Origin: Planococcus maritimus
GTDB taxonomy: Bacteria; Bacillota; Bacilli; Bacillales_A; Planococcaceae
Length of the DNA: 64,000 bases
Direction of reading: 5' to 3'
Assembly (NCBI RefSeq): GCF_001592825.1
Contig: NZ_LTZG01000001.1
Coordinates: forward strand, 1,054,001 to 1,118,000
Below the pieces are notes generated by a model. That model had not been told where the DNA came from, made no database searches, and worked only from the letters and a program-made list of their open reading frames with translations. The position numbers and the translations under genes were made by a program. Positions 54,784-63,256 of the stretch are shown in pieces. Every line of letters starts with the position of its first letter. The first letter of the stretch is position 1.

Positions 54784-56034
54784 TTACAGATTCGGTTTTT
54801 CGTCTTCTTCTTTCATTTTCTTTTCCATTTTAGCTAATTGGTTTTTCGCAAAATCGCGTCCGCCTAATCCGAAAGCGATAGCAAAGGCAACAGCCAGACC
54901 TGCAATGATGAACAGGAAGGCCAGATTGACGATGTTCGAAGCGAAATTCAATTGATCAAGCGTCATGAAGATTGCGATAATGAAAATCGCATACTTGACG
55001 ATGCCGCCGAACAATCGATTGCCGGAAGCTCGTGTAATATAATTTCCGAGCATACTGCCACCGATAAGCCCGAGGCCGAGGATGATCAAGGAACTAATCA
55101 ATAGCGGCAAGTACGCAATAATCGCGCTGCCGATGGAATTCAGCACATCGAGTTGCAGCACATTCATCGCTTCCACTACGAAGAAGATAATGATGATCGC
55201 CTGCACGATTTTGCCAATGACCTGTGCAATATCAAATGATGGCTCTTTGTTCTTGTCAGGGCTCAAATAAGAAGAGAAACGATTGATCCCCGTGCCGTTC
55301 AACAGGCCAATCAATAGGTCCGCCACGAATTTCGCGATGAAGACACCTGCCAGGATCAAGATGATGCCGACAAAGATATTCGGGATCATGCCTAGAACTT
55401 GATTGAGCATCAATACGATCGGTTGTGAAATCGATTCGATGTTCAAGGTTTCAAGCGCTACCGTGACAATCGGAATCAGTACGATGACGAAAACAACATT
55501 CGCCAATACTTTAGCGAGCGTATTCTGATCGCTCGACGCCACACGCTCGTTTACGCCAGACTTATTGGTCATCTTGTTGAACCATTTATCGATATTCATC
55601 GTGGCCAGTAAACTCTCCACCAATTTCTTAACGAATTTCGCGATAAAGTAGCCAATAACCAAGATCAGGATCGCCATGAACAGATTCGGCAGGAATGCCA
55701 GGAACTTGTCCATCATGTTCGAAATCGGCTGGGCGACATTATTCATGTCGAGCGCTTGCAAAACACTTGGAATAAACAGGATAAAGATTAAGTAATAAAG
55801 AATTTTTCCGATAGAGTCCAGTTTGTCATCTGCGTCTTCCTTTGTTTTAGCCATATGGCCTTTTACCATGGCATTGTCAACGCCTGCTTTTTTTAGTCCT
55901 TTCGAGAAAATAGCTCTGACGATTGTAGCAACGAGCCACGCAACGACAAGCAGCAACAAGGCACCGAGAATGTTCGGGATATAATTGATAATTGTGTTCC
56001 CAACATTCTGGAATGAATTGGTTACATCATTCAA
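54784..56034 (-). CDS. Mechanosensitive-channel-like protein with repeated conserved TM helix
   Basis: The protein of about 416 aa has eight or more membrane helices built from repeated units (NILGALLLLVVAWLVATIVR, NLFMAILILVIGYFIAKFV, NIFVGIILILAGVFIAKFVA), the PF05552 conserved TM helix, and ends in FGLGGRDFAKNQLAKME like MscS-related proteins. No full MscS beta domain is visible. An in-frame ATG (56041-56043) abuts AAAGGAG, so I prefer TTG at 56032-56034, 9 nt from that box. Osmotic or envelope stress release is a guess from the family. Confidence 0.8.
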   Translation of the reverse strand: MNDVTNSFQNVGNTIINYIPNILGALLLLVVAWLVATIVRAIFSKGLKKAGVDNAMVKGHMAKTKEDADDKLDSIGKILYYLIFILFIPSVLQALDMNNVAQPISNMMDKFLAFLPNLFMAILILVIGYFIAKFVKKLVESLLATMNIDKWFNKMTNKSGVNERVASSDQNTLAKVLANVVFVIVLIPIVTVALETLNIESISQPIVLMLNQVLGMIPNIFVGIILILAGVFIAKFVADLLIGLLNGTGINRFSSYLSPDKNKEPSFDIAQVIGKIVQAIIIIFFVVEAMNVLQLDVLNSIGSAIIAYLPLLISSLIILGLGLIGGSMLGNYITRASGNRLFGGIVKYAIFIIAIFMTLDQLNFASNIVNLAFLFIIAGLAVAFAIAFGLGGRDFAKNQLAKMEKKMKEEDEKPNL

Positions 56035-56337
56035 CTGTATCATCTCCTTTACAATTTAATAGTTCATTTTAAGTATTCCCCCTTATATTTTTCCTAAACG
56101 CAATCAATTTCCATAACATTATAAATAATAAGTTTTGACTATTTGAATGTACTTATCCGTTAGTCCACACCCGAAAGCCGACTATTCAGCGCGTAGTTTT
56201 TTTTGCGCTCATTGCCTATGATTTAGCACCGGCCCTGCTTAGAAAGTTCCTACTTTATTGCCACGATCCACCCGCTCTGGCGCGGCTTATGCATAGAGTG
56301 AAACTCTTCAGTAGCGCTCACCCAATTCCCGAAAAAC

Positions 56338-57198
56338 TTAAGCTTTGCTGCTTTTTCCAAAAGCAAGCAATGCAATCCCTCCCATCAATAGCGCCACGCC
56401 AATCCAAGACTGCCCGCTCAATGCTTCACCAACGACTACCACTCCCAAAACAGAAGCTGTCAGCGGCTCTGCAAGTGACAAGGTAACCGCAGAGGAGGAA
56501 GGGATCGTTTTAAGTCCGCTCGAGAACAGCAAATATGCAAGACTTGTTGCCCCAATGCCTAAATAACCAACGATGATTAAGTTCTGCGGTTCCGCTAAAT
56601 AGCCGGTGTCCAGGAAAAACAGGAACGGCAGTAAGCCAAGGCCGCTGAGCGAAAAGATCATAGCCACTGCGGGTACTACTTCCATAAAGCTTAAGACATT
56701 TTTGCTGAACATGGCATATCCTGCAAATGCCAAACCAGCTAACAAGCCAAGCATCACGCCGAACGGGTCGACGATATAGCTATCGCGGTTCGCAAAAAGC
56801 AAAATACAACCTACAACGGACAAGAAACTCGAAAACATCCAGACACGTTCAGGTTTGCGTTTCATAACGAACGCTTCCAGTATTCCTGAAAAAGCTGGAG
56901 CACTGCCAATTGCTACGACCGTTCCGATTGCGACTCCCGTTAACTGCACAGAAGAAAAAAAGAAAGGTTGAAACAAGGCCATGCACAAGGCGGAAAGCCC
57001 GACCCAACGCCACGGAACCTTCACACCTTTTAGATTTCCTGAAATCCACACAAATACTAAAAGCCCAAAACCGCCGATCGCAAGGCGCGCGGCTCCGATT
57101 GTTAAAGGATGGGCCGGACCTGTGAGGAAAGTTTGCGCTGTTCCGGTCGTCCCCCAAAGCATCGCCGCAAATACTACCCATATGTACGCTTTCATTTG
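56338..57198 (-). CDS. EamA (DMT superfamily) permease
   Basis: The 286-aa protein has ten membrane helices in two EamA repeats (AYIWVVFAAMLWGTTGTAQTF; VMLGLLAGLAFAGYAMFSKN, SSSAVTLSLAEPLTASVLGVVVVGE). It exports or imports an unknown metabolite, possibly an amino acid. ATG at 57198 (MQMKAY) is the best start, with GTGGAAAAACCG before it; a longer frame from 57228 has no ribosome binding site. It is about 45% the same layout as the EamA gene at 31296 but clearly distinct. The stretch 56035-56337 holds nothing recognisable. Confidence 0.85.
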   Translation of the reverse strand, partial: QMKAYIWVVFAAMLWGTTGTAQTFLTGPAHPLTIGAARLAIGGFGLLVFVWISGNLKGVKVPWRWVGLSALCMALFQPFFFSSVQLTGVAIGTVVAIGSAPAFSGILEAFVMKRKPERVWMFSSFLSVVGCILLFANRDSYIVDPFGVMLGLLAGLAFAGYAMFSKNVLSFMEVVPAVAMIFSLSGLGLLPFLFFLDTGYLAEPQNLIIVGYLGIGATSLAYLLFSSGLKTIPSSSAVTLSLAEPLTASVLGVVVVGEALSGQSWIGVALLMGGIALLAFGKSSKA

Positions 57199-57377
57199 CA
57201 TCGGTTTTTCCACCACTCTCTTAATCATTTCGATATCATTGAAGTCGCGTCGTTAAACAAGAAAACTTATTCTAGATTATGGAAAATTCATTCTCACTCC
57301 CTAAAGATACCACGGCACAGATCGTTTGAGATAGGGTTGGAATAGGATTATAATGAAAGAAAAGAGGAGGCGATCGC

Positions 57378-57608
57378 ATGTATATGACAGTCCCGGAAAC
57401 TGCCGTTTTTTTATCGATGCCGGAAGAGCAAGTCAACCGTTATGTACTTGAAGGCCGGATTCGCGCAGTCCACGACGGTGAACAGTACTTGATCAACACC
57501 TCCCAGTTCGAAAGCCATTTCCATCAGCTAGAAGTCGCCAAACTGGAGCTTGAAGAATGGCGCGCGACCCCGATCCCGGACGATGTCGACGTAAAAGACG
57601 AGGATTGA
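57378..57608 (+). CDS. Small excisionase-like helix-turn-helix protein
   Basis: The 76-aa protein has a MerR/excisionase-type (HTH_17) fold: MTVPETAVFLSMPEEQVNRYVLEGRIRAVHDGEQYLIN (the last part is the wing), followed by a helical segment and an acidic tail ending DDVDVKDED. Such domains bind DNA. It stands alone between convergent and divergent metabolic genes, with no phage genes nearby, so a chromosomal regulatory role is more likely than excision. The ribosome binding site GAGGAGG is ideal. Confidence 0.8.
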   Translation: MYMTVPETAVFLSMPEEQVNRYVLEGRIRAVHDGEQYLINTSQFESHFHQLEVAKLELEEWRATPIPDDVDVKDED

Positions 57609-57612
57609 CAGC

Positions 57613-57656
57613 ATAAAAAAAGATCGGAGCCTAAGACGGCTCTGATCTTTTTTTGT
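57613..57656. terminator. Bidirectional intrinsic terminator
   Basis: AAAAAGATCGGAGCC-taagac-GGCTCTGATCTTTTTTT, between the HTH gene (plus) and metX (minus); one wobble. Confidence 0.9.
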
Positions 57657-57664
57657 ATACGAAT

Positions 57665-58684
57665 TCATGCTAGAACGTGGCTTTTGGCATTCACCGATTT
57701 GTGTAATTGATCCTGCACATGATGTCCCCATTTTTCAAATTCCACCAAGAATCCATCATGGCCAAAATCCGTTTCGATCGCTTCCCATTTTGCGTTTGGC
57801 TGATTTTCAACCCAAGGAATCATCAGTTCCCCTGGATATAATAAATCATGACTATAGGAAATCGATAATAGCTCAGTCGATAGTTCAGCATCGCCTACAT
57901 CGTGAGTGTTCATCGCGTTCAGCAAGGTCAGGTAGCTGTTCGGGTCAAAACGTCCTGCGAGTTTACGTCCTTGATAGTCCAGGTAGGACTGAACTTCAAA
58001 CGCCTCATCACCTCGTGCACGCCCGAACCGGCCATTGAATAGCCGGCTGCTTCGATACGTGACCATGCCGGCCATCCGGGCAATTTCAAATCCTTTAAGC
58101 CGTATACCCGCAGGATAATCTCCAGCCTGAAACTCCGGGTCGTTTTCAATTGCCTGAATGCCAATATGATTGAAGGCCACCCCATAATCTCCGTAATAAG
58201 GCGTGACCGCGAGCGTGATGGCCGTATCCAAAAATTCCGGATAAAGCCGGGCCCATTCCAAAGTTTTCATGCCGCCGAGAGAGCCGCCGATGACTGCCGT
58301 GAGATGGTCGACACCTAATAGTTCCAATGCTTTGCGCTCTGCTTTGACCATGTCACGGATCGTCAATTCTGGAAAGGTGCCGCGGTAAGGCTTCCCAGTT
58401 TCTGGATTGATGGACAGCGGCCCTGTCGACCCATTGCAGCCGCCGAGTACATTAAATGTGATGACTTGGAATTGTTCAGTATCCACCGCTTTTCCAGGAC
58501 CGATCAGACCCGCCCACCAGCCTGGTTGATCCGCAGTTCCTACTGCGTATTGATCACCTGTCAATGCGTGGCAAACTAAGACAGCAGGTGCAGAACTTTT
58601 CCCGACACGTTCGTACGCCAATTCCACTTCAGGCAATAGTTGATCTGATTCAAGTGTCAGCTGGCCGATGGATACTGTCCCCAT
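57665..58684 (-). CDS. metX: Homoserine O-acetyltransferase
   Basis: The 339-aa alpha/beta-hydrolase-fold enzyme acetylates homoserine with acetyl-CoA, the committed step of methionine synthesis. The nucleophile serine lies in VIGGSLGGMKTLEW near residue 127. The acid is in SYSHDLLYP near 276 and the catalytic histidine in FGHDGFLVE near 307. NVLGGCNGSTGP near 80 is also typical. ATG at 58684 has AAGGAGGGG upstream. It is co-transcribed with metY, 13 nt away, under the SAM riboswitch at 60089-60203. Confidence 0.94.
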   Translation of the reverse strand: MGTVSIGQLTLESDQLLPEVELAYERVGKSSAPAVLVCHALTGDQYAVGTADQPGWWAGLIGPGKAVDTEQFQVITFNVLGGCNGSTGPLSINPETGKPYRGTFPELTIRDMVKAERKALELLGVDHLTAVIGGSLGGMKTLEWARLYPEFLDTAITLAVTPYYGDYGVAFNHIGIQAIENDPEFQAGDYPAGIRLKGFEIARMAGMVTYRSSRLFNGRFGRARGDEAFEVQSYLDYQGRKLAGRFDPNSYLTLLNAMNTHDVGDAELSTELLSISYSHDLLYPGELMIPWVENQPNAKWEAIETDFGHDGFLVEFEKWGHHVQDQLHKSVNAKSHVLA

Positions 58685-58697
58685 TTCAATCCCCTCC

Positions 58698-59987
58698 TTA
58701 CGCGTTCTCGAGAACTGCCGCTTGGATCGCTTGCTCCAAATCAGCAATTAAATCTTCATGGTTTTCCAACCCTACGGACAAACGAATCAACTCTTCTGTA
58801 ACGCCACTGTTTTTCAGTTCTTCTGCTGTCAATTGTTGATGTGTCGTCGATGCCGGATGGATAATCAATGATTTGGCGTCGCCAACATTCGCGACGTGCG
58901 ACCACAGATGAACGCCATCGATAACTTTACGACCAGCTTCACGACCGCCCTTGATGCCGAAATTGACGATTGATCCGTAGCTATTTTTCAAGTATTTATC
59001 GGCAAGCGTTTTAGATGGATGCCCTTCAAGTCCAAGGTAATTAACCCATTCAACTTGAGGATGGCCTTTCAAATATTCAGCAACTTTTTGTGCATTCGTG
59101 GCATGGCGTGGAATCCGCAAATGCAAAGTCTCAAGCCCTTGCAATAATGCATGGGCGCTATCCGCGCTGAGCGATGGGCCGAAATCGCGCAATAACTGGA
59201 CCCGTAATTTTGTCGCAAATGCCGCTTCCGGCACATCGATTCCAAAACGGATGCCGTGGTAGCTTTCATCCGGCTCGGTATAGTTCGGGAAGCGTGGGTT
59301 GTCCCAGTTAAAACGTCCGGCATCTACCGCTACGCCGCCGATTGTCGTGCCGTGTCCGCCGATCCATTTCGTGGCGGAATGGATCACTACGTCTGCCCCA
59401 AATTCAATCGGATTGCTGACGAAAGGAGAAGCGAATGTGTTATCGATCAATAGCGGAACGCCATTTTCGTGGGCGATATCCGCGACTCGTTCCACATCGA
59501 ATACGTTCAAACTAGGATTTCCAATGATTTCGCCAAACAAGGCTTTCGTCTTGTCCGTAATAGCTGCACGGAAATTTTCAGGGTCGGTCGCGTCCACGAA
59601 TTTTACGGTAATGCCATATCGCGGCAACGTATTGGCGAACAGATTGTATGTGCCTCCATATAGGTTGCTGTCAGCGATGATTTCATCTCCCGCTTCAGCG
59701 ATATTTAATACAGAGAAGGCTATTGCGGCCATTCCGGAAGACAAGGCGACGGCTGCCGTTCCGCCTTCAATTAAAGCAACGCGTTGTTCGAATACATCGA
59801 CCGTCGGGTTCATGATGCGCGAATAAATGTTTCCCGCTTCTTTCAAGCCAAATAGGTTTTGTGCGTGCTCTGTATCTTTGAATACATAAGAAGTGGTTTT
59901 ATGGACCGGTACGCCGCGTGCCCCTGTTACTGGATCAGGTTCTTGGCCGCCGTGTAAAAGTAGAGTTTCTGGTTTAAAGTTTGTCAT
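58698..59987 (-). CDS. metY: O-acetylhomoserine sulfhydrylase
   Basis: The 429-aa PLP enzyme converts O-acetylhomoserine and sulfide to homocysteine. Family motifs are IYSRIMNPTVDVFEQR near residue 54, ALSSGMAAIA near 81, LIDNTFASPF near 180 and the PLP lysine in HSATKWIGGHGT near 204. The length of about 430 aa and the WLGGHGT-like motif distinguish it from the shorter MetB/MccB group. The ribosome binding site is AGGAGG. It heads the metY-metX operon behind a SAM riboswitch. Confidence 0.95.
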   Translation of the reverse strand: MTNFKPETLLLHGGQEPDPVTGARGVPVHKTTSYVFKDTEHAQNLFGLKEAGNIYSRIMNPTVDVFEQRVALIEGGTAAVALSSGMAAIAFSVLNIAEAGDEIIADSNLYGGTYNLFANTLPRYGITVKFVDATDPENFRAAITDKTKALFGEIIGNPSLNVFDVERVADIAHENGVPLLIDNTFASPFVSNPIEFGADVVIHSATKWIGGHGTTIGGVAVDAGRFNWDNPRFPNYTEPDESYHGIRFGIDVPEAAFATKLRVQLLRDFGPSLSADSAHALLQGLETLHLRIPRHATNAQKVAEYLKGHPQVEWVNYLGLEGHPSKTLADKYLKNSYGSIVNFGIKGGREAGRKVIDGVHLWSHVANVGDAKSLIIHPASTTHQQLTAEELKNSGVTEELIRLSVGLENHEDLIADLEQAIQAAVLENA

Positions 59988-60035
59988 TGTTCATTCCTCC
60001 TGTTTTTGTGATCGGTTATTCGGATTTGAGGAGGA

Positions 60036-60074
60036 CAGAAAAAGACCCTCTTCAGAAAGAAGAGGGCCGTTAGT
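60036..60074 (-). terminator. SAM-riboswitch-controlled terminator of metYX
   Basis: The minus strand has GACCCTCTTC-type stem: CCCTCTTC-tttct-GAAGAGGG followed by TCTTTTTC, directly after the aptamer. It is the expression platform. Confidence 0.9.
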
Positions 60075-60088
60075 TACGGATTTGCCTC

Positions 60089-60203
60089 CTCTTATCTTTC
60101 AGCGACGCAAATGCGCACTGTAGGATTTAGCACCTTTCCAGACATGAGCCTGTTGGTTGCCGGGCATCGTAGGGCCTATTCCCTCCGCCTCTCGTGATAA
60201 GAG
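60089..60203 (-). promoter_or_regulatory. SAM riboswitch (S-box) of metYX
   Basis: The minus strand shows S-box consensus elements: CTCTTATC (P1, 60196-60203), GAGAGGCGGAGGGA, GGCCCTACGA, GATGCCCGGCAACC, GGTGCTAAATCC and GAAAGATAAGAG (P1 3' arm, 60089-60096). P1 is a perfect 8-bp helix. High SAM should favour the downstream terminator and shut off metY-metX. Confidence 0.97.
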
Positions 60204-60229
60204 TATTTAGTTTTTTTTGCTTGTGGAAC

Positions 60230-60259
60230 AGTATAGAGGGCAGCGATACTTAAAGTCAA
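60230..60259 (-). promoter_or_regulatory. SigA promoter of metYX
   Basis: -35 TTGACT, 18-bp spacer, -10 TATACT on the minus strand, ending about 27 bp before the S-box. Confidence 0.78.
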
Positions 60260-60328
60260 GTATATTTTTCTAAAAATTTAAACTACTATATAAACGAAAT
60301 TTCCCCAAAAACTTTTTTAACAAATATG

Positions 60329-60357
60329 TTGACTTTTTCGCTATTTCAAAATAGAGT
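60329..60357 (+). promoter_or_regulatory. SigA promoter of metNPQ
   Basis: -35 TTGACT (60329-60334), 17-bp spacer, -10 TAGAGT (60352-60357) on the plus strand, divergent from the metYX promoter. Confidence 0.68.
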
Positions 60358-60388
60358 AGGAATTACGAATTGAATAGCTTACATCACT

Positions 60389-60501
60389 TTCTTATCCAGA
60401 GAAACCGAGGGACAGGCCCTATGACGTTTCGGCAGCAGATTCGCAAACCAGCGAAAACTGTGCTAATTCCTGCAAATGCTCTAGCATTTGGAAGATGAGA
60501 A
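60389..60501 (+). promoter_or_regulatory. SAM riboswitch (S-box) of metNPQ
   Basis: P1 is TTCTTATC (60389-60396) with GATGAGAA (60494-60501), 8 bp including one G.U. Conserved elements AGAG...CGAGGGACAGGCCCTATGA, TTCGGCAGC, GTGCTAATTCC and GGAAGATGAG follow in order. Less canonical than the metYX copy but clear. Confidence 0.94.
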
Positions 60502-60519
60502 TGAGATGGTTTCATATTT

Positions 60520-60566
60520 TGGAGCCCTCTTTTTTCTTGCGTATAAGAAAAAAGAGGGCTTTTTGT
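60520..60566 (+). terminator. SAM-riboswitch-controlled terminator of metNPQ
   Basis: AGCCCTCTTTTTTCTT-gcgtat-AAGAAAAAAGAGGGCT followed by TTTTG; 16-bp stem after the aptamer. Confidence 0.93.
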
Positions 60567-60633
60567 TGTTATTTCAAGAAAGTGTTCGTTTGCACTCATT
60601 CGAATCGTTATTTGCAGCCACAGGAGGGACACC

Positions 60634-61665
60634 ATGATTCAATTTGAAGCAGTCAAGAAAACTTATGTATCCGGTAAACAGCAAGTACATGCACTCAATG
60701 GCATCGACTTAACCGTTGAGACCGGAGAAATTTACGGCGTCATCGGATTCAGCGGCGCTGGCAAAAGCTCATTGATCCGTACCGTGAATTTGCTCGAACG
60801 GCCGTCAAAAGGCCGCGTACTTATCCACGGAAAAGATATTTCTACTTTTAGCGCTCGCACAATTCGCGATACGCGAAAAGACATCGGCATGATTTTCCAG
60901 CATTTTAACTTGCTGAATTCGAAAACTGTTCATCACAATGTCGCGATGCCGTTGCTCTTGGCCAAGACACCAAAAGCGGAAATCGATCGGAAAGTAGCGG
61001 AGCTTTTGGAATTTGTCGGACTCGCCGACCAGGCCAAAAAATACCCGGATCAATTATCCGGCGGTCAAAAGCAGCGCATCGGCATCGCTAGAGCCTTGGC
61101 GACCAACCCGTCCATTCTTCTATGCGACGAAGCAACGTCTGCTCTCGATCCGCAGACGACCCAGTCTATCCTGGATCTACTGCGCCGAATCAACAAAGAA
61201 TACAATATCACCATCTTGCTCATCACCCATGAGATGGGCGTTATCCGTGAAATCTGTGACAAAGTGGCCGTCTTGGAAGAAGGACGCGTCATCGAGCAAG
61301 GCAGCGTGTTTGAAGTATTCACCAATCCACAGCACGCGACGACAAAGCGCTTTGTTCGTTCTGTCATGAATGACGAGCTGCCCGATTCGTTGCTTGAACA
61401 GATTCGCCAAAACGATGGCACCCGCCCCATTTACCGTGTGCAGTTTACCGGAAATTCAGTCGGCCAGCCGTTCATGTCTAGAGTATCGCGTGAGTTTCAG
61501 CTTGATTTGAATGTGTTGTTTGGCAATATTACAGAACTTCAGGGCATTCCATACGGCAATTTAATCGTTGAATTCGATGGCGCTCCTGCAGAAATCGACC
61601 GCGCCCTCGCTTCGATTCGAAAAGATAAGATCCAAGTAGAGGAGGTCCAACAATATGCAGGTTGA
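60634..61665 (+). CDS. metN: Methionine ABC transporter ATP-binding protein
   Basis: The 343-aa cytosolic ATPase powers MetNPQ uptake of D/L-methionine. Walker A is GFSGAGKSS near residue 38, the Q-loop MIFQHFNLL near 88, the signature LSGGQKQR near 140, Walker B ILLCDEATSALD near 160 and the switch His in LLITHEMG near 194. The C-terminal NIL domain (about 265-343, VQFTGNSVGQPFMSRV) senses methionine and inhibits transport. The ribosome binding site is AGGAGGG. It overlaps metP by 11 nt. Controlled by the upstream SAM riboswitch. Confidence 0.95.
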   Translation: MIQFEAVKKTYVSGKQQVHALNGIDLTVETGEIYGVIGFSGAGKSSLIRTVNLLERPSKGRVLIHGKDISTFSARTIRDTRKDIGMIFQHFNLLNSKTVHHNVAMPLLLAKTPKAEIDRKVAELLEFVGLADQAKKYPDQLSGGQKQRIGIARALATNPSILLCDEATSALDPQTTQSILDLLRRINKEYNITILLITHEMGVIREICDKVAVLEEGRVIEQGSVFEVFTNPQHATTKRFVRSVMNDELPDSLLEQIRQNDGTRPIYRVQFTGNSVGQPFMSRVSREFQLDLNVLFGNITELQGIPYGNLIVEFDGAPAEIDRALASIRKDKIQVEEVQQYAG

Positions 61666-62305
61666 TCAATCGCAAATTTTAGAAGCTTTGTGGGAAACGC
61701 TTTATATGACGGGTGCTTCCTTCGTATTCTCCCTTGTCATCGGCTTGCCGCTTGGCATCTTGCTGGTCGTTACACGAAAAGGCCATCTACTCGAAAATGA
61801 AGCCGTATTTAACGTATTGAACATTGTCATCAATATTTTCCGCTCGGTGCCATTCATCATCTTGATGGTTGCCATCATTCCGCTGACACGCATTATCGTC
61901 GGCACATCCATCGGTACAGCGGCAGCCATCGTCCCGTTAGTATTTTACGCCGGGCCATACATCGCCCGGCTGATCGAGAACTCATTGCTCGAAGTCGATA
62001 AAGGCGTCATCGAAGCTGCCCAAGCGATGGGTGCTTCTCCCGGACAAATCATTTTTCGCTTTCTCATTCCGGAAGCGCTCAGCTCACTTGTTTTGGCCTT
62101 GACCATCGCTATCGTCGGCTTGATCGGTGCATCTGCCATGGCAGGTGCCATCGGAGGCGGCGGGCTTGGCGACTTGGCCATCACTTACGGCTATCAGCGC
62201 TTCGACACAGTGGTCATGCTCTTAACTGTTGCCATTCTCGTCGTCTTGGTCCAAGGCGTTCAATCACTCGGCAACCTCATGTCCCGCAGAGTTCGACGCA
62301 GTTAA
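61655..62305 (+). CDS. metP: Methionine ABC transporter permease
   Basis: The 216-aa membrane protein has five helices and the BPD permease loop EAAQAMGASPGQIIFRFLIPEAL near residue 121, where MetN docks. It resembles B. subtilis MetP and E. coli MetI. ATG at 61655 lies inside the end of metN, with GAGGAGG upstream, so translation is coupled. Confidence 0.94.
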   Translation: MQVDQSQILEALWETLYMTGASFVFSLVIGLPLGILLVVTRKGHLLENEAVFNVLNIVINIFRSVPFIILMVAIIPLTRIIVGTSIGTAAAIVPLVFYAGPYIARLIENSLLEVDKGVIEAAQAMGASPGQIIFRFLIPEALSSLVLALTIAIVGLIGASAMAGAIGGGGLGDLAITYGYQRFDTVVMLLTVAILVVLVQGVQSLGNLMSRRVRRS

Positions 62306-62371
62306 TTTGATTCTCACCAAGCTCTACATCTATCAAACCAACTATCATAAAACCAATTGGAGGATTTCATC

Positions 62372-63205
62372 ATGAAAAAAATAACAGCACTTTTAGCAAC
62401 AGCCGGATTGGCAACACTTTTGACAGCCTGTGGAGACGACAGTTCAGCTGACGAAACGACGAAAGTCACACTCGGCATCAGTGGATCGGATACGACGATT
62501 TGGGATTATGTCGGGGATAAAGCGGCGAAAGAAGGAATTGAACTCGACATCATCACTTTTTCAGATTATGTAGCCCCAAACTTGGCACTTGCTGAAGGCG
62601 AACTCGACTTGAACGCATTCCAAACGATCTCGTATTTCGATGAATTTGTCGAAGAACACAACGTCGATATCGTGCCAATCGGCTCTACTGTCATTGCACC
62701 AATGGGCTTGTATTCGGACAAATACGAATCGATTGAAGAACTTCCTGATGGCGCTCAAATTGCTTTGCCGAATGAAGCGACCAATATGGGACGAGCATTG
62801 CTCTTACTCGACGAATCGGGGCTTATCACCTTATCAGACGATGCCGGATTGACAGGCACGGCAGAAGACATCATCGACAACCCGAAAAACATCGAAATCG
62901 TCCCGATGACTTCGGCACACACACCGCGTGCGATGGCTGATGTCGCAGCTTCCATCGTTAATAATGGCATTGCTGTGGACGCTGGACTGAACCCGACAGA
63001 AGATCCGATTGCGAGAGAAAGTGATACGGCAAAACCTTATATTAACTTGATTGCTGCGCAAGCTGGCGAAGAGGACAACGAAGCTTATCAGCGCATCGTT
63101 GAATTGTACCAAGAAGAAGATACCGCTGAATTTGTCATCGAACACACCGAAGGCGCTCAAATCCCAACGTTTGTTTCCGTTGAGGAATTAGTTGATTACC
63201 AATAA
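62372..63205 (+). CDS. metQ: Methionine-binding lipoprotein
   Basis: The 277-aa solute-binding protein has a lipoprotein signal (KKITALLATAGLATLLTAC) with the lipid cysteine near residue 20. The NlpA/MetQ domain follows: DYVAPNLALAEGELDLNAFQ near 65 and ALPNEATNMGRALLLLDESGLI near 130. It delivers methionine to MetNP on the outer face of the membrane. ATG at 62372 has TTGGAGGATTTC upstream. Confidence 0.94.
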   Translation: MKKITALLATAGLATLLTACGDDSSADETTKVTLGISGSDTTIWDYVGDKAAKEGIELDIITFSDYVAPNLALAEGELDLNAFQTISYFDEFVEEHNVDIVPIGSTVIAPMGLYSDKYESIEELPDGAQIALPNEATNMGRALLLLDESGLITLSDDAGLTGTAEDIIDNPKNIEIVPMTSAHTPRAMADVAASIVNNGIAVDAGLNPTEDPIARESDTAKPYINLIAAQAGEEDNEAYQRIVELYQEEDTAEFVIEHTEGAQIPTFVSVEELVDYQ

Positions 63206-63256
63206 ACACCAGACCAATTAAACTGTTCACACACGACATGTTGAGGAGGATATTAC

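Noticed and set aside
57378-57608. Phage or ICE excisionase
   Set aside because: No integrase, attachment-site duplication or phage gene is nearby; the protein is more likely a stand-alone chromosomal HTH protein.
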